A DNA stretch of 64,000 nucleotides from Bifidobacterium tsurumiense (GTDB taxonomy: Bacteria > Actinomycetota > Actinomycetes > Actinomycetales > Bifidobacteriaceae): NCBI RefSeq assembly GCF_000741765.1, contig NZ_JGZU01000004.1:124001-188000 (forward strand), given 5' to 3'. The notes below the pieces were generated by a model that was given only the letters and a program-made list of their open reading frames with translations, was not told where the DNA came from and made no database searches. Positions 1 through 8,148 of the stretch are shown here, one piece after another. How positions within the stretch are numbered: the stretch's first letter is position 1; the number at the start of each line of letters is the position of its first letter. The translations under genes were made by a program, and so were the position numbers.

Positions 1-1602
1 GCCATCATTCCATGTGAGCATGATGAGCAAAATCGCCAAAGTGAGCAACATGGTGAACCAGCCACCATGCAGGAATTTCGCCATGGACGCAATGAAGAAC
101 AGGATCTGGATCGCCAAGAAAACGACCGTGAAAACAACCGCTTGCAGCTTGCCGCGATGATGCCAGATATGCACGGCCAGCAGAATCGTGGTCGTGATCA
201 TCGTAATGGTAAGCGCCAAGCCGTAGGCCGCCGAGATATGCTCAGAATCTCGGAAAATACCCAGCACAACAAGTGTGGTCACACACAGCACGGCATTGAT
301 GACAGGAATGTACAGCTGTCCTCGAGTACGCGCAGGATATCGGACCTGCAGATGCGGCATCCAATTGAGGCCAGTCGCCTCCGAGACCATGGTGAAAGCA
401 CCTGTGATCAGCGCCTGCGAAGCAATGACGCCAGCCGTCACCGAAAGCACCACGGCCACATAACGAACATTCGGACTCATCATCTGGAAGAAGGGATTCA
501 GCGAATCGATGTTCTTCAATGATTCATTGTCACGGTTGGCGAGCATCCAAGCACCCTGACCGAAATAGTTGAATATCAGCGCGACTTTGATGAAAGGCCA
601 GGTGAAATAGATATTGCCGCGACCAACATGGCCCATATCGGAATACAACGCCTCAGCACCCGTGGTCGACAGGAATACCGTTCCCATAAGCGCCAAACCT
701 GCGGCGTTATGCGAGCTGAACAGGAAGCGAATGCCGTAGGCGGGATTCAACGCCGCAAAAACGCTCCAGTCATTGCCGAGATTGGCAATGCCCACTGCCG
801 CAAGGAATCCGAACCACACCATAACCACAGTGCCGAAGACCTTGCCGATTCGTTCAGTGCCGCGCGACTGAACGGAAAACAGCACTACGATGATGACAAC
901 GGTGATCATCAGGGTGAGATTGTCGTTCTCACGGAACACCGATTCAAAGAGCGGGATTGTCTTCAGACCTTCAACTGCAGAAGAGATGGAAACCGCAGGG
1001 GTCAGCACAGAATCAGCCAAAAAGGCCGCGCCGCCCAGCATTGCGGGGATGGTCAACCAAGCACCGTAGCGGCGGATAAGCGAATACAAAGCAAAGATGC
1101 CACCTTCGCCGTTATTGTCGATGCGCATGGCGATGAACACATATTTAATCGTGGTAATCAGCGTAATCGACCAGAACACCAGGGACAGCATGCCCAAGAC
1201 CGCAGCACGGTCGGTGTTGGCCAGACCACCTTGACCTGAAAGGAATGTCTGAGCGGTGTACAAAGGCGAAGTGCCGATATCGCCATACACCACGCCGAGT
1301 GCGACAATCGCCATACCGAGCGTGACCTTGTCCGGCCCGGATTGCAATCTCGCCCACCAACGGCCCAAAGGGCCTCGTGCTGTGGATTGAGCGAGTTTTT
1401 TGGCTTCACGATCCTCGGCTCGCTGTTGTTTGGCGAGCTCTTCGCGTTCTTCTTGAGTGAGTGTTCTGCGTGAAACCTTTGGCGCCTTGGTGAAGGTCCC
1501 CGCCTTCAGCAGCGCTTGTTTCATCTCCTTATCGCTGAGCCCCTCAGCGTTCTTTCCTTGTGTACGCGGCCGTAAGGAACCGCTCTTCTCTGACTCCGCC
1601 AT
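1..1602 (-). CDS. kup: Kup-family potassium uptake permease, 3' end outside the window
   Basis: This is a secondary K+ uptake system of the KUP/HAK/KT family in the cytoplasmic membrane. The 534 visible residues show a hydrophilic charged N-terminal extension of about 110 residues, then the first membrane segment with the family motif VVYGDIGTSPLY. Further segments contain DNNGEGGIFALYSL and the SRGTERIGK loop. The frame is open to the window edge, so the C-terminal part is missing here. The ATG has a GGAGG site 8 nt upstream. The N-terminal extension is longer than in enterobacterial Kup; its function is unknown. The gene follows tatD on the same strand but has its own promoter and a long leader, so it is probably transcribed alone. 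The family assignment is firm; K+ specificity rests on family knowledge. Confidence 0.95.
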   Translation of the reverse strand, partial: MAESEKSGSLRPRTQGKNAEGLSDKEMKQALLKAGTFTKAPKVSRRTLTQEEREELAKQQRAEDREAKKLAQSTARGPLGRWWARLQSGPDKVTLGMAIVALGVVYGDIGTSPLYTAQTFLSGQGGLANTDRAAVLGMLSLVFWSITLITTIKYVFIAMRIDNNGEGGIFALYSLIRRYGAWLTIPAMLGGAAFLADSVLTPAVSISSAVEGLKTIPLFESVFRENDNLTLMITVVIIVVLFSVQSRGTERIGKVFGTVVMVWFGFLAAVGIANLGNDWSVFAALNPAYGIRFLFSSHNAAGLALMGTVFLSTTGAEALYSDMGHVGRGNIYFTWPFIKVALIFNYFGQGAWMLANRDNESLKNIDSLNPFFQMMSPNVRYVAVVLSVTAGVIASQALITGAFTMVSEATGLNWMPHLQVRYPARTRGQLYIPVINAVLCVTTLVVLGIFRDSEHISAAYGLALTITMITTTILLAVHIWHHRGKLQAVVFTVVFLAIQILFFIASMAKFLHGGWFTMLLTLAILLIMLTWNDG

Positions 1603-1912
1603 ACCATGTCCTCCATCAGCGAGGGCTTTCCTCGCCTGTGAATGCGTCCCGAAGAAACCCATTTCGTGGCATTTTCGTCATAGACTACGCGGTCAGTCTA
1701 GTCTCACTTGCCTTATGCGGCAAATGCCTCCCGGTTAGGAGGACGACATGACTGACATGCCAGTGGCGGCATAGTGCCGTCTGCTTGCTACTTCTCGTCA
1801 CAGTGGTGGATTTGATGCCGGACTTTGCCCGTCTGGCCTCATCGCCCACCAACTGGCAGCACGACAAGAATTAGCGTCACGGATTAGACAGTAAATTACT
1901 GGGCAAGGACAA
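1603..1912 (-). promoter_or_regulatory. kup promoter and long structured 5' leader
   Basis: Reading leftward, a -35 TTGTCC (1907-1912), an 18-nt spacer and a -10 TCTAAT (1883-1888) predict a start near 1876 and a leader of about 270 nt. Its first 80 nt (about 1791-1870) fold as nested stems: TTCTTGTCGT with ACGAGAA, CAGT with ACTG, GGTGG with CCACC, GATG with CATC, and GCCAGAC with GTCCGGC around a short loop. Shorter hairpins follow: TTGCC/GGCAA, TAGACT/AGTCTA, and GCGAGG/CCTCGC ending just before the ribosome site. I could not match it to the ydaO (c-di-AMP), M-box or cobalamin consensus. The layout suggests cis-regulation of kup; that is inference. Confidence 0.5.
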
Positions 1913-1958
1913 CTTGGACGGCCGCGACTTCACCGAGCCTTACGAGGCTGGGAGGTTC

Positions 1959-2912
1959 TTAAATGCCGTATACGCGTTGCGTATTACGCCGAGTGGCCCG
2001 CGCAACATCATCAATAGGCATATCCAGCGCGCCCGCGAGCGCACGCAGGGTGTATGGAATCATATATGGCGCATTGGTACGTCCGCGGTATGGCACAGGC
2101 GTGAGATAGGGGGCATCGGTTTCCACCATGATGTGGTCGATGCCAACGATTCGTGCAGATTGGCGAATACCGTCATTCCCCTTGTAGCTCACTGTGCCTG
2201 AGAAGCTCAGATACCACCCGTGTTCCTTGGCTATCTGAGCCATTTCGGCATCCCCTGAATAGCTATGGAACACCGTGCGATCAGGACTGCCATCGGCCAG
2301 CAAGGTTGTGATTACGGGTTGGTGGGCGTCACGATCGTGGATTTGCATGGGCAGATTGAGTTCTTTGGACAGTGCAATATGGGCTCTGAATGCCTCACGC
2401 TGCGCTTCTTCGGCCCCGTCTCCTGTTCGGAACAGATCCATGCCGGTTTCGCCTATTGCGACTACCTGGTCGGCGTAGGTTGTTGCGAGGCGGTGAACTT
2501 CTGCAAGCGCTTCTTCAAAAGGTACGTCATGGTGCGGTTGGTATCGCACAGGCAATCCGTCCGGCCCCGGAACGCCTCGATGCCCGTGCAGCACGGACTC
2601 ATTGGGGTGAATGGCCAGTGCGGCATGCACCTGACCGGGGTGTGCCAGTGCCATGTCCACAGCAGTGCGCAAATGCGGTAATTCGCATCCCACATCGATT
2701 ATGCCTTCCACACCAACTTGCGCCGCCTGCTCCAGAATTTCGTCTACGCTGTACACCGGCACTTCGGGCTGGCCTTTTTGTGCCGCCTCATGACTCATTG
2801 CGCGTGAAAACGGCACAACCGATGCAACATGCGTGTGATTGTCGATTACGTGTGCATCGGCAGCAAGTGGTTCAGGAGCCGGAGCCCAACTACGGTCACG
2901 ATGTTTACTCAT
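1959..2912 (-). CDS. tatD: TatD-family metal-dependent hydrolase (putative DNase)
   Basis: The predicted protein (about 317 aa) is a TatD-type amidohydrolase-fold enzyme. It has the N-terminal metal-binding DNHTH motif, IGETGMD in the middle, QIHDRDA, FHSYSG and the C-terminal VETDAPYLTP motif. TatD proteins are Mg-dependent 3'-5' exonucleases or DNases. An in-frame GTG 16 codons upstream exists, but the ATG chosen here lies 7 nt after a -10-like TAGACT with no ribosome site, which fits a leaderless transcript. In many Gram-positive genomes tatD follows metG directly. Here metG lies 19.5 kb away at 22467-24326 on the same strand, separated by an accessory carbohydrate region. Confidence 0.9.
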   Translation of the reverse strand: MSKHRDRSWAPAPEPLAADAHVIDNHTHVASVVPFSRAMSHEAAQKGQPEVPVYSVDEILEQAAQVGVEGIIDVGCELPHLRTAVDMALAHPGQVHAALAIHPNESVLHGHRGVPGPDGLPVRYQPHHDVPFEEALAEVHRLATTYADQVVAIGETGMDLFRTGDGAEEAQREAFRAHIALSKELNLPMQIHDRDAHQPVITTLLADGSPDRTVFHSYSGDAEMAQIAKEHGWYLSFSGTVSYKGNDGIRQSARIVGIDHIMVETDAPYLTPVPYRGRTNAPYMIPYTLRALAGALDMPIDDVARATRRNTQRVYGI

Positions 2913-3125
2913 ACTCGCTAGTCTACGTGCCGCATTTGCATAAGAGTCAGTGGAATTCACATAACGCGGAGTGACCTTGTCTACTGTGAATATCCCCTGT
3001 TCACAGCTTTGTCAGTTGCCGTGTACGATCTATTGTCTCTGATGGATGGAGATCAATCAGTCAATCCGTAAGGGAAACTGCGACTTTGCCCGAGAGTTTC
3101 CATACCTATTTCGGGAAGAACTGAA

Positions 3126-3167
3126 AACTCCGAGGGAAGACGTGCTATGCATTGCTCCCTCGGAGTT
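3126..3167 (-). terminator. Intrinsic-type terminator after the GH27 gene
   Basis: Perfect 12-bp inverted repeat (AACTCCGAGGGA / TCCCTCGGAGTT) with an 18-nt loop, about 30 nt beyond the stop of the leftward GH27 gene. In that direction it is followed by a pyrimidine-rich stretch beginning TTCAG, so it probably closes the glycan operon before tatD. Confidence 0.7.
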
Positions 3168-3198
3168 GTGATATGTGTTTCGTTTTATCTGCTTGAGG

Positions 3199-4587
3199 TT
3201 ATTGCGGATCCAAGGCAACCCATATGACGCCATGTGGTGGAATGGTTCCCCGAATAACACAGTCTGAGCCTTCGCCTTCAAGCCTTGCATCCGTTGGCTT
3301 TCCAGGCATCGAGGAGAACATATCGCTCAGCGTCCACTTGCTTTTCGAGGCAGCTTCGATTCCTACGACGCTTTGCAATTCGATGGTATTTCCCAGTTCA
3401 TACGCATCCTCACCTGTCCAGAACAGGGCAGCATACCAACCGCCGGGATGCGCCGTCTGGGTTCCATCCGCCCAATCGACCGCTTTGGCCTTCCACACAA
3501 TCAGTTCGCCGCGATATGTGGATTCGTCACCCCATGTGCCGAATATGCGTTCGCGGACTATTTCACCATTTTCAGAGGATCCTGCGGTGACCTCGCGAAG
3601 AGCGGGATTGGCAAGCAGTGCGATGGTTTCGTCCTGGCTCGTTGGCAGATCGCCGCCCACCATAAGGGGAGATCGACCCATGCACCACAAGGCCAATAGG
3701 GATTTGCTTTCATCGAGTGTGAGCTTCGATTGCCTGTCATCTCCGCGTTCTGCACGCAGCCCGATATGCCCCAAGGGAAGCATATCGGCATCAGCCCAAT
3801 GCCCTGTGGTTTGCAGCGGAGCCCAACGGGCCATGCGGGCAAACTGCTGATAGATGTCTTCCCACCGATCCCAAAGGTCATCGGAGATACGCCACATCTG
3901 GGCGTTCTCGCGAAGGAAGTCGACATATTGCGTCGACACCCATCCCCCGGGGGAAAGCGACAAATCGATTGTGTGTCCGTATTGACGTTCCGCTTTTTCG
4001 ATGGCACGGTGATAAGCCGCTATTTCTTCGGAGTGGAATGGCGTTTGCATATCGTCGACCTTGAGGAAATCCACTCCCCATGACGCAAAGAGATCAAGCT
4101 GGGCATCATACCACGCTTGGGCTCCTGGATGAGTCTGATTCAGACCGTAATTGTCTGGATTCCAAACACATACGTGCTGTAGGTCTGCGATGTCTTGCGC
4201 ATGAAATCCTGTTCCAAGCACAGGAAGATTTCGTTCGACCGCCAACCGAGGGATGCCTCGCATCACATGCAGGCCGAGTTTCAGTCCCATTTCGTGAATC
4301 TTGTTGGCCAATGCAGTGAACCCTTGGCCGTTTGCGGCACTTGGGAATCGTTCCGGATCTGGAAGCTGACGGCCGTATTCGTCAAGGATGAGCGGCGCAT
4401 CCGCATTGTATCCATGGGAGCGTGCAGTGGGATCATACCAATCGATATCAATCACCAAGGTGTCCCATCCAGCTTTGAGCAAATGCTCGGCCATGAATCG
4501 AGCATTGTTCAGCACTTCTTGCTCGGTGACGGTCGTTCCATACGAATCCCAGCTGTTCCAGCCCATTGGCGGTCGCCATGCCTGCAT
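3199..4587 (-). CDS. GH27-type alpha-galactosidase
   Basis: The 462-residue protein is a clan GH-D (beta/alpha)8 enzyme. It opens with PPMGWNSWDSYG, the typical GH27 start, followed by LVIDIDWYD. The nucleophile Asp lies in FLKVDD (near residue 177) and the acid/base Asp in RISDDLWD (near residue 238). A C-terminal beta domain follows. GH27 enzymes release terminal alpha-galactose, or less often beta-L-arabinopyranose or alpha-GalNAc. There is no signal peptide, so it acts in the cytoplasm on imported oligosaccharides. The start is fixed by AGGAG 7 nt upstream; an upstream in-frame ATG lacks a site. It is the last gene of the operon and has a palindrome of its own upstream (4637-4651), so it may also be transcribed separately. 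Confidence 0.88.
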   Translation of the reverse strand: MQAWRPPMGWNSWDSYGTTVTEQEVLNNARFMAEHLLKAGWDTLVIDIDWYDPTARSHGYNADAPLILDEYGRQLPDPERFPSAANGQGFTALANKIHEMGLKLGLHVMRGIPRLAVERNLPVLGTGFHAQDIADLQHVCVWNPDNYGLNQTHPGAQAWYDAQLDLFASWGVDFLKVDDMQTPFHSEEIAAYHRAIEKAERQYGHTIDLSLSPGGWVSTQYVDFLRENAQMWRISDDLWDRWEDIYQQFARMARWAPLQTTGHWADADMLPLGHIGLRAERGDDRQSKLTLDESKSLLALWCMGRSPLMVGGDLPTSQDETIALLANPALREVTAGSSENGEIVRERIFGTWGDESTYRGELIVWKAKAVDWADGTQTAHPGGWYAALFWTGEDAYELGNTIELQSVVGIEAASKSKWTLSDMFSSMPGKPTDARLEGEGSDCVIRGTIPPHGVIWVALDPQ

Positions 4588-4784
4588 TATCTGCTCCTTT
4601 GCATGCAAGTAGTCAATTGTAGCGGTAATTACATTGATATTGTAACAATATTACGTTGTACTGCATCGGTGCAGAATTCTAGAAAAGATCAATACGCCTT
4701 CTGCTATCTGCACCAGAAAGGAAGATAAGTCGTACCCTATAAGCAATGCAGCCTCATGGTGCGATTACTTTGTTTGATCTCTTT
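4588..4784 (-). promoter_or_regulatory. Intergenic region with 15-bp palindrome before the GH27 gene
   Basis: The gap between the GH43 and GH27 genes contains ATATTGT-A-ACAATAT at 4637-4651. Its core, read leftward as TATTGTTACAATA, differs at only two symmetric positions from TATCGTTACGATA at 9955-9967 beside the lacI-family gene. A -10-like TACAAT overlaps it on the minus strand. The likely role is an operator for the local regulator at an internal promoter for the alpha-galactosidase. Confidence 0.55.
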
Positions 4785-5906
4785 TCACGATGCTTCTTTG
4801 AGGCCATCGATATCCGATCTATGTCTTCCCAAAGTAAATCCGTCTTCACCAAGAGAAACTTCATAAACAATGCCATGTGAAACTAATGGCCTGCCCTGAC
4901 TATCCTTCCGAGTCATATTTGTATGCATTATCAAGAGTAAATCACCCTCAAATGTTTGGAATACCATGGCATGCCCAGCATCATCGTAATTGATTGGAGC
5001 AAGCTGTTTCCAAGGACCGGTCATCGCACCAGTTTCACTTATAGCCTGTGTCAATATGTATTCACCTTTACTGTATGAAGTCCAAAGACATACCAATGCC
5101 CCGGATGGCGTACTCATCACCCATGGACCATCAGTTACATACCCCGAAATCTCTGGAGACAGCACATGCTTCGCGATATCTGTGGCGAAATTACCTCTCC
5201 ATCCCCCTACTGGCGCATCACCATCAGCAATATGCCAGCCCCCTTCGCTAGCAAACCATAGATGGCAAGGATCGGAAACTGCAACGGACAAATCTTCAGG
5301 ATCCAATTGAATGGCTTCCATCGATCCATCAAAAATCTGCACCCACTCATGCGCGAACACCATCCATGGCTTTCCTGACGCGTCGACAGCCAAAGTCCCA
5401 TCAAGAGCCATCGAGTCCACAGGTGTTACAGGCATATTCTCATGCATTACGTGAAATGGACCTTGTGGCATCTCAGATACCGCGACTACCATGCCTCGTC
5501 TTGCATCAAGATTTCTGTCACGATACCATGCTGGACCATTTGCTGGACGCGCGCCATCATGTCTTTTCGCATGCATAGTGACGAACATCCAATATTTCCC
5601 TCGCCATTCATGCACTTCCGGCGCCCATGGACTATCGCTGTTGTCATACCACGCTGTATCAGCAACGGTGTTACCGTCAAAAACATTTACTGGTTCACTA
5701 AAATGTACAAGATCTGGACTCGAATACATGACAACGCAACGGCCATTCCCAAAATCCGAACTCGCATATTGGCCGTAATTCGCGTTGTATAAGTAGTACA
5801 TTCCAGTTCGTTTGTCAGCCAATACACAAGGGTCATGAAGGCTGAATTCATCCATGGTCAATGGGAAGCTCCCGCATGAAATCGGATATGAAGGTTGTAT
5901 CGACAT
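4785..5906 (-). CDS. Glycoside hydrolase family 43 protein
   Basis: The 373-residue protein has the five-bladed beta-propeller signatures of GH43: an early Asp in HDPCV (D25, general base), SPWAPEVHEW, DGTLAVDASGKPWMVFAHEW, and VTDGPWVM followed by a LVCLWTSY strand. GH43 enzymes are mostly alpha-L-arabinofuranosidases, beta-xylosidases or galactan-related enzymes, and the exact substrate cannot be read from the sequence. It lacks a signal peptide and so is cytoplasmic. The start has GAGGAG 6 nt upstream. It lies between the permease genes and the GH27 gene, suggesting that the imported glycan carries both arabinosyl- or xylosyl-like and alpha-galactosyl-like ends. Family call firm, substrate open. 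Confidence 0.82.
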   Translation of the reverse strand: MSIQPSYPISCGSFPLTMDEFSLHDPCVLADKRTGMYYLYNANYGQYASSDFGNGRCVVMYSSPDLVHFSEPVNVFDGNTVADTAWYDNSDSPWAPEVHEWRGKYWMFVTMHAKRHDGARPANGPAWYRDRNLDARRGMVVAVSEMPQGPFHVMHENMPVTPVDSMALDGTLAVDASGKPWMVFAHEWVQIFDGSMEAIQLDPEDLSVAVSDPCHLWFASEGGWHIADGDAPVGGWRGNFATDIAKHVLSPEISGYVTDGPWVMSTPSGALVCLWTSYSKGEYILTQAISETGAMTGPWKQLAPINYDDAGHAMVFQTFEGDLLLIMHTNMTRKDSQGRPLVSHGIVYEVSLGEDGFTLGRHRSDIDGLKEAS

Positions 5907-5924
5907 AAAAGACTCCTCAATAAA

Positions 5925-5994
5925 GTGTTTCGGAATCCAGTTCAGCTAGCGCTACACATTCCAAACAGAATCCACGACCCACATTCCGAAACAC
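5925..5994 (-). repeat. Spaced 12-bp inverted repeat in the GH43 leader
   Basis: GTGTTTCGGAAT (5925-5936) and its exact complement ATTCCGAAACAC (5983-5994) face each other across 46 nt. A degraded copy, ACATTCCAAACAG, sits between them from 5956. It could be a paired protein-binding site or a long-range hairpin in the operon mRNA just before the GH43 ribosome site. Confidence 0.5.
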
Positions 5995-6033
5995 GAGAAA
6001 TTCATCAGGTTCATTATTTAACTGCCGCAAGCT

Positions 6034-6081
6034 CGCAATCGGTTTTCACTAATAATCAAGACACATCGGAAACCGATTGCG
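6034..6081 (-). promoter_or_regulatory. Intercistronic stem-loop between permease and GH43 genes
   Basis: CGCAATCGGTTT and AAACCGATTGCG pair perfectly (12 bp). After small bulges, a further CGCAAG/CTTGCG pair extends the stem (outer arms 6025-6030 and 6086-6091). It lies 10-20 nt after the permease stop and lacks a T-run, so it resembles an mRNA processing or partial termination element rather than a full terminator. Confidence 0.55.
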
Positions 6082-6102
6082 TACGACTTGCGAAACGACA
6101 TC

Positions 6103-7065
6103 TCAGCCCTTAACCGCTCCGATCATCACTCCCTTATTGAAATATTTCTGCAAGAATGGATATATCACTAGAAGCGGGAGGGTAGAAACAAGGATTACGC
6201 CGTATTTGATTTGATCCGCTATCTGTTGCTGCTGCATCACATTCTGTCCGCCATTACCCGAACCCATTTGGTTGGTCTGATTAGCCAACAAAATTGACTG
6301 AAGCACGTTTTGCAGTGGCTGCATGCTGTCATCACGAATGTAAATCAATCCAGTAAAGTAGTCATTCCAGTGACCGACGAAGTAGTACAAGCCGATCACT
6401 GCGATGATTGCGCTCGACAACGGAATCACTACTCGCATGAAATACCCAATCAGACTCAACCCATCAATCTGGGCGGCATCATGCAAGTCTTCAGGAATTG
6501 ATGTTTCGAAGAAGGATCTGGCGATGATAAGGTTCCAAACACTTACCGCGCCAGGAAGAATAAACACCCACATGCTGTTAAGTAACCCCAATTGCTTGAA
6601 CAGCAAATAATTTGGAATGAGGCCGCCAGCAAAATACATGGTGAAGGTGAACAGGAATAACAAAAGACGACGCGGCTTGAACTCCACCCGGCTTAACGCA
6701 AAAGCTGCCGGCAGGGTTACCACCAAATTCAATGCCGTGCCCAATACGGTGTAGATAATGGTATTTCGATATCCCGTCCAAATTCTTGTGTCTTGGAACA
6801 CTCGCAGGTAGCCAGCCAAAGTAAAACCTTGCGGCCATATTGTAACTTGCCCAGAAGAAACCTTCGTCTGGTCAGAAAAAGATGCAATTATGATGAACCA
6901 CAAAGGGTACAGCACCACAACCACCACGGCGATGATCGCAATAACAATCATGACGTCAACAAAGCGATCACTTAGGCTCTTCTGTTGCTTCTGACGACTT
7001 TGACCGCGGGAAAATGGCGATTTGAATCTATCACTTGAAGCAACTTTTCCACTTATTTGAGTCAT
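6103..7065 (-). CDS. Carbohydrate ABC transporter permease, LplC/YtcP type
   Basis: This 320-residue inner-membrane permease pairs with the LplB-type protein encoded just upstream. A charged N-terminus of about 40 residues precedes six predicted membrane segments. The cytoplasmic EAA-type loop is EDLHDAAQIDGLSLIGYFMRVVIPLS. A glutamine-rich insertion (QNVMQQQQIADQIKYG) before the last segment is typical of the LplC group. The ATG follows AAGGAG by 7 nt; an upstream in-frame GTG lacks a site. The gap to the LplB gene is 28 nt, so the two are translationally linked. These transporters import oligosaccharides and usually borrow a shared ATPase. Confidence 0.9.
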   Translation of the reverse strand: MTQISGKVASSDRFKSPFSRGQSRQKQQKSLSDRFVDVMIVIAIIAVVVVVLYPLWFIIIASFSDQTKVSSGQVTIWPQGFTLAGYLRVFQDTRIWTGYRNTIIYTVLGTALNLVVTLPAAFALSRVEFKPRRLLLFLFTFTMYFAGGLIPNYLLFKQLGLLNSMWVFILPGAVSVWNLIIARSFFETSIPEDLHDAAQIDGLSLIGYFMRVVIPLSSAIIAVIGLYYFVGHWNDYFTGLIYIRDDSMQPLQNVLQSILLANQTNQMGSGNGGQNVMQQQQIADQIKYGVILVSTLPLLVIYPFLQKYFNKGVMIGAVKG

Positions 7066-7093
7066 TTTTATCTCCTTAAGTCTCACGAATCAA

Positions 7094-8065
7094 CTAGAAA
7101 ATGCTGGTCTCTGAAACGCGCTTGGAGATCCAGTTGGCAATGATAAGGAAAGCGAAATTTATTACTGTGTTGAATAATCCAATGGCAGTACCGTAGCTGA
7201 ATTGGAATGACTGAATACCTATCTTGAACGTATATGTGGAGATAACCTCTGATCCTGGGAGATTCATAGCGTTCTGCATAAGCCATACTTTTTCGAAGCC
7301 GACATTCAACACTGATCCCATATTCATAATAAGCAGGATGACGCAAGTTGGCATGATGGTGGGCAAATCCACGTATCTGATCAACTGCAGACGTCCAGCA
7401 CCGTCCATTTTCGCAGCCTCATATAGGCTCAAATCCACAGATGACAATGCGGCAAGATAAATAATGGCATTCCATCCGCAGTGCTGCCACATTTCAGAAA
7501 TCCAATAAATTGGGGCAATGGCATTCGGATCATCCAGCATGCTGGTTCCAGTGCCGAACAGTTTTCCAATCAAACCCGTATCAGGTGTCAGGAAAATGTT
7601 CAGCATGGCCACCACAACCACAGTCGAAATAAAATGCGGCATGTATGTGATGGTCTGCACAAATCCCTTCACTTTGGTTGAACCAATCTGGTTGATCAGC
7701 AGGGCCAAAATGATAGGCGCAATGAACCCAAGAATTAGCGTTCCAAGACTGATCTTGAAAGTGTTTAACATGGTGGATGCAAACATTGGTGAAGTAAAGA
7801 ACTGTTTGAAGTACTTGAATCCTACCCATTTGCCGCCTGTGAGACCTTTTGAGGGAACAAAATCACGGAACGCCAACTGTATTCCATACATTGGCACATA
7901 TGCAAACAGGGCCACGAACACCATTGCGGGTAGAACGAGCAACCAATGCTGCCAAAAGTGTTTACAATGCCAGATTAATTTCTTGTACCACGGCAAGAGT
8001 TTTCTGGCTGCATTATTGTCAATCACACCGTGTTCATCCACCGCGGACATTGCTTTCGTCAACAC
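7094..8065 (-). CDS. Carbohydrate ABC transporter permease, LplB type
   Basis: This 323-residue membrane protein is the first permease of the binding protein-LplB-LplC set. Six membrane segments follow an N-terminal cytoplasmic stretch. The region AFRDFVPSKGLTGGKWVGF after the first segment is typical of LplB. The EAA-type loop DLSLYEAAKMDGAGRLQLIRYVDLP contacts the ATPase. The GTG start has AAGGAG 6 nt upstream. The gene lies 83 nt after the binding-protein stop, with a strong stem-loop in the gap. No ATP-binding subunit is encoded nearby. Confidence 0.92.
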   Translation of the reverse strand: MLTKAMSAVDEHGVIDNNAARKLLPWYKKLIWHCKHFWQHWLLVLPAMVFVALFAYVPMYGIQLAFRDFVPSKGLTGGKWVGFKYFKQFFTSPMFASTMLNTFKISLGTLILGFIAPIILALLINQIGSTKVKGFVQTITYMPHFISTVVVVAMLNIFLTPDTGLIGKLFGTGTSMLDDPNAIAPIYWISEMWQHCGWNAIIYLAALSSVDLSLYEAAKMDGAGRLQLIRYVDLPTIMPTCVILLIMNMGSVLNVGFEKVWLMQNAMNLPGSEVISTYTFKIGIQSFQFSYGTAIGLFNTVINFAFLIIANWISKRVSETSIF

Positions 8066-8094
8066 CGCTGTCTCCTTGATAGTCTCCTATGACT

Positions 8095-8132
8095 GGCATG
8101 TGGCCGGATAGAAACCCATCCGGCCACATGCC
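8095..8132 (-). promoter_or_regulatory. Perfect 15-bp stem-loop between binding protein and permease genes
   Basis: GGCATGTGGCCGGAT pairs fully with ATCCGGCCACATGCC around an 8-nt loop, starting 16 nt after the binding-protein stop. No T-run follows on the minus strand, so it is not a classic terminator. In binding-protein operons such structures stabilise the upstream message and give excess binding protein over permease; that role is inferred here. Confidence 0.75.
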
Positions 8133-8148
8133 ACCGGATTGCCTTCAC

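Noticed and set aside
67-522. Rightward open frame of 151 codons opposite kup
   Set aside because: It lies antisense to the clearly conserved Kup frame and has a His/Arg/Asn-rich composition typical of a shadow frame.
1603-1912. ydaO-type c-di-AMP riboswitch in front of kup
   Set aside because: Expected from function, but the GGGACCCA-type and GGGUGAA-type blocks are not visible; kept only as an unclassified structured leader.
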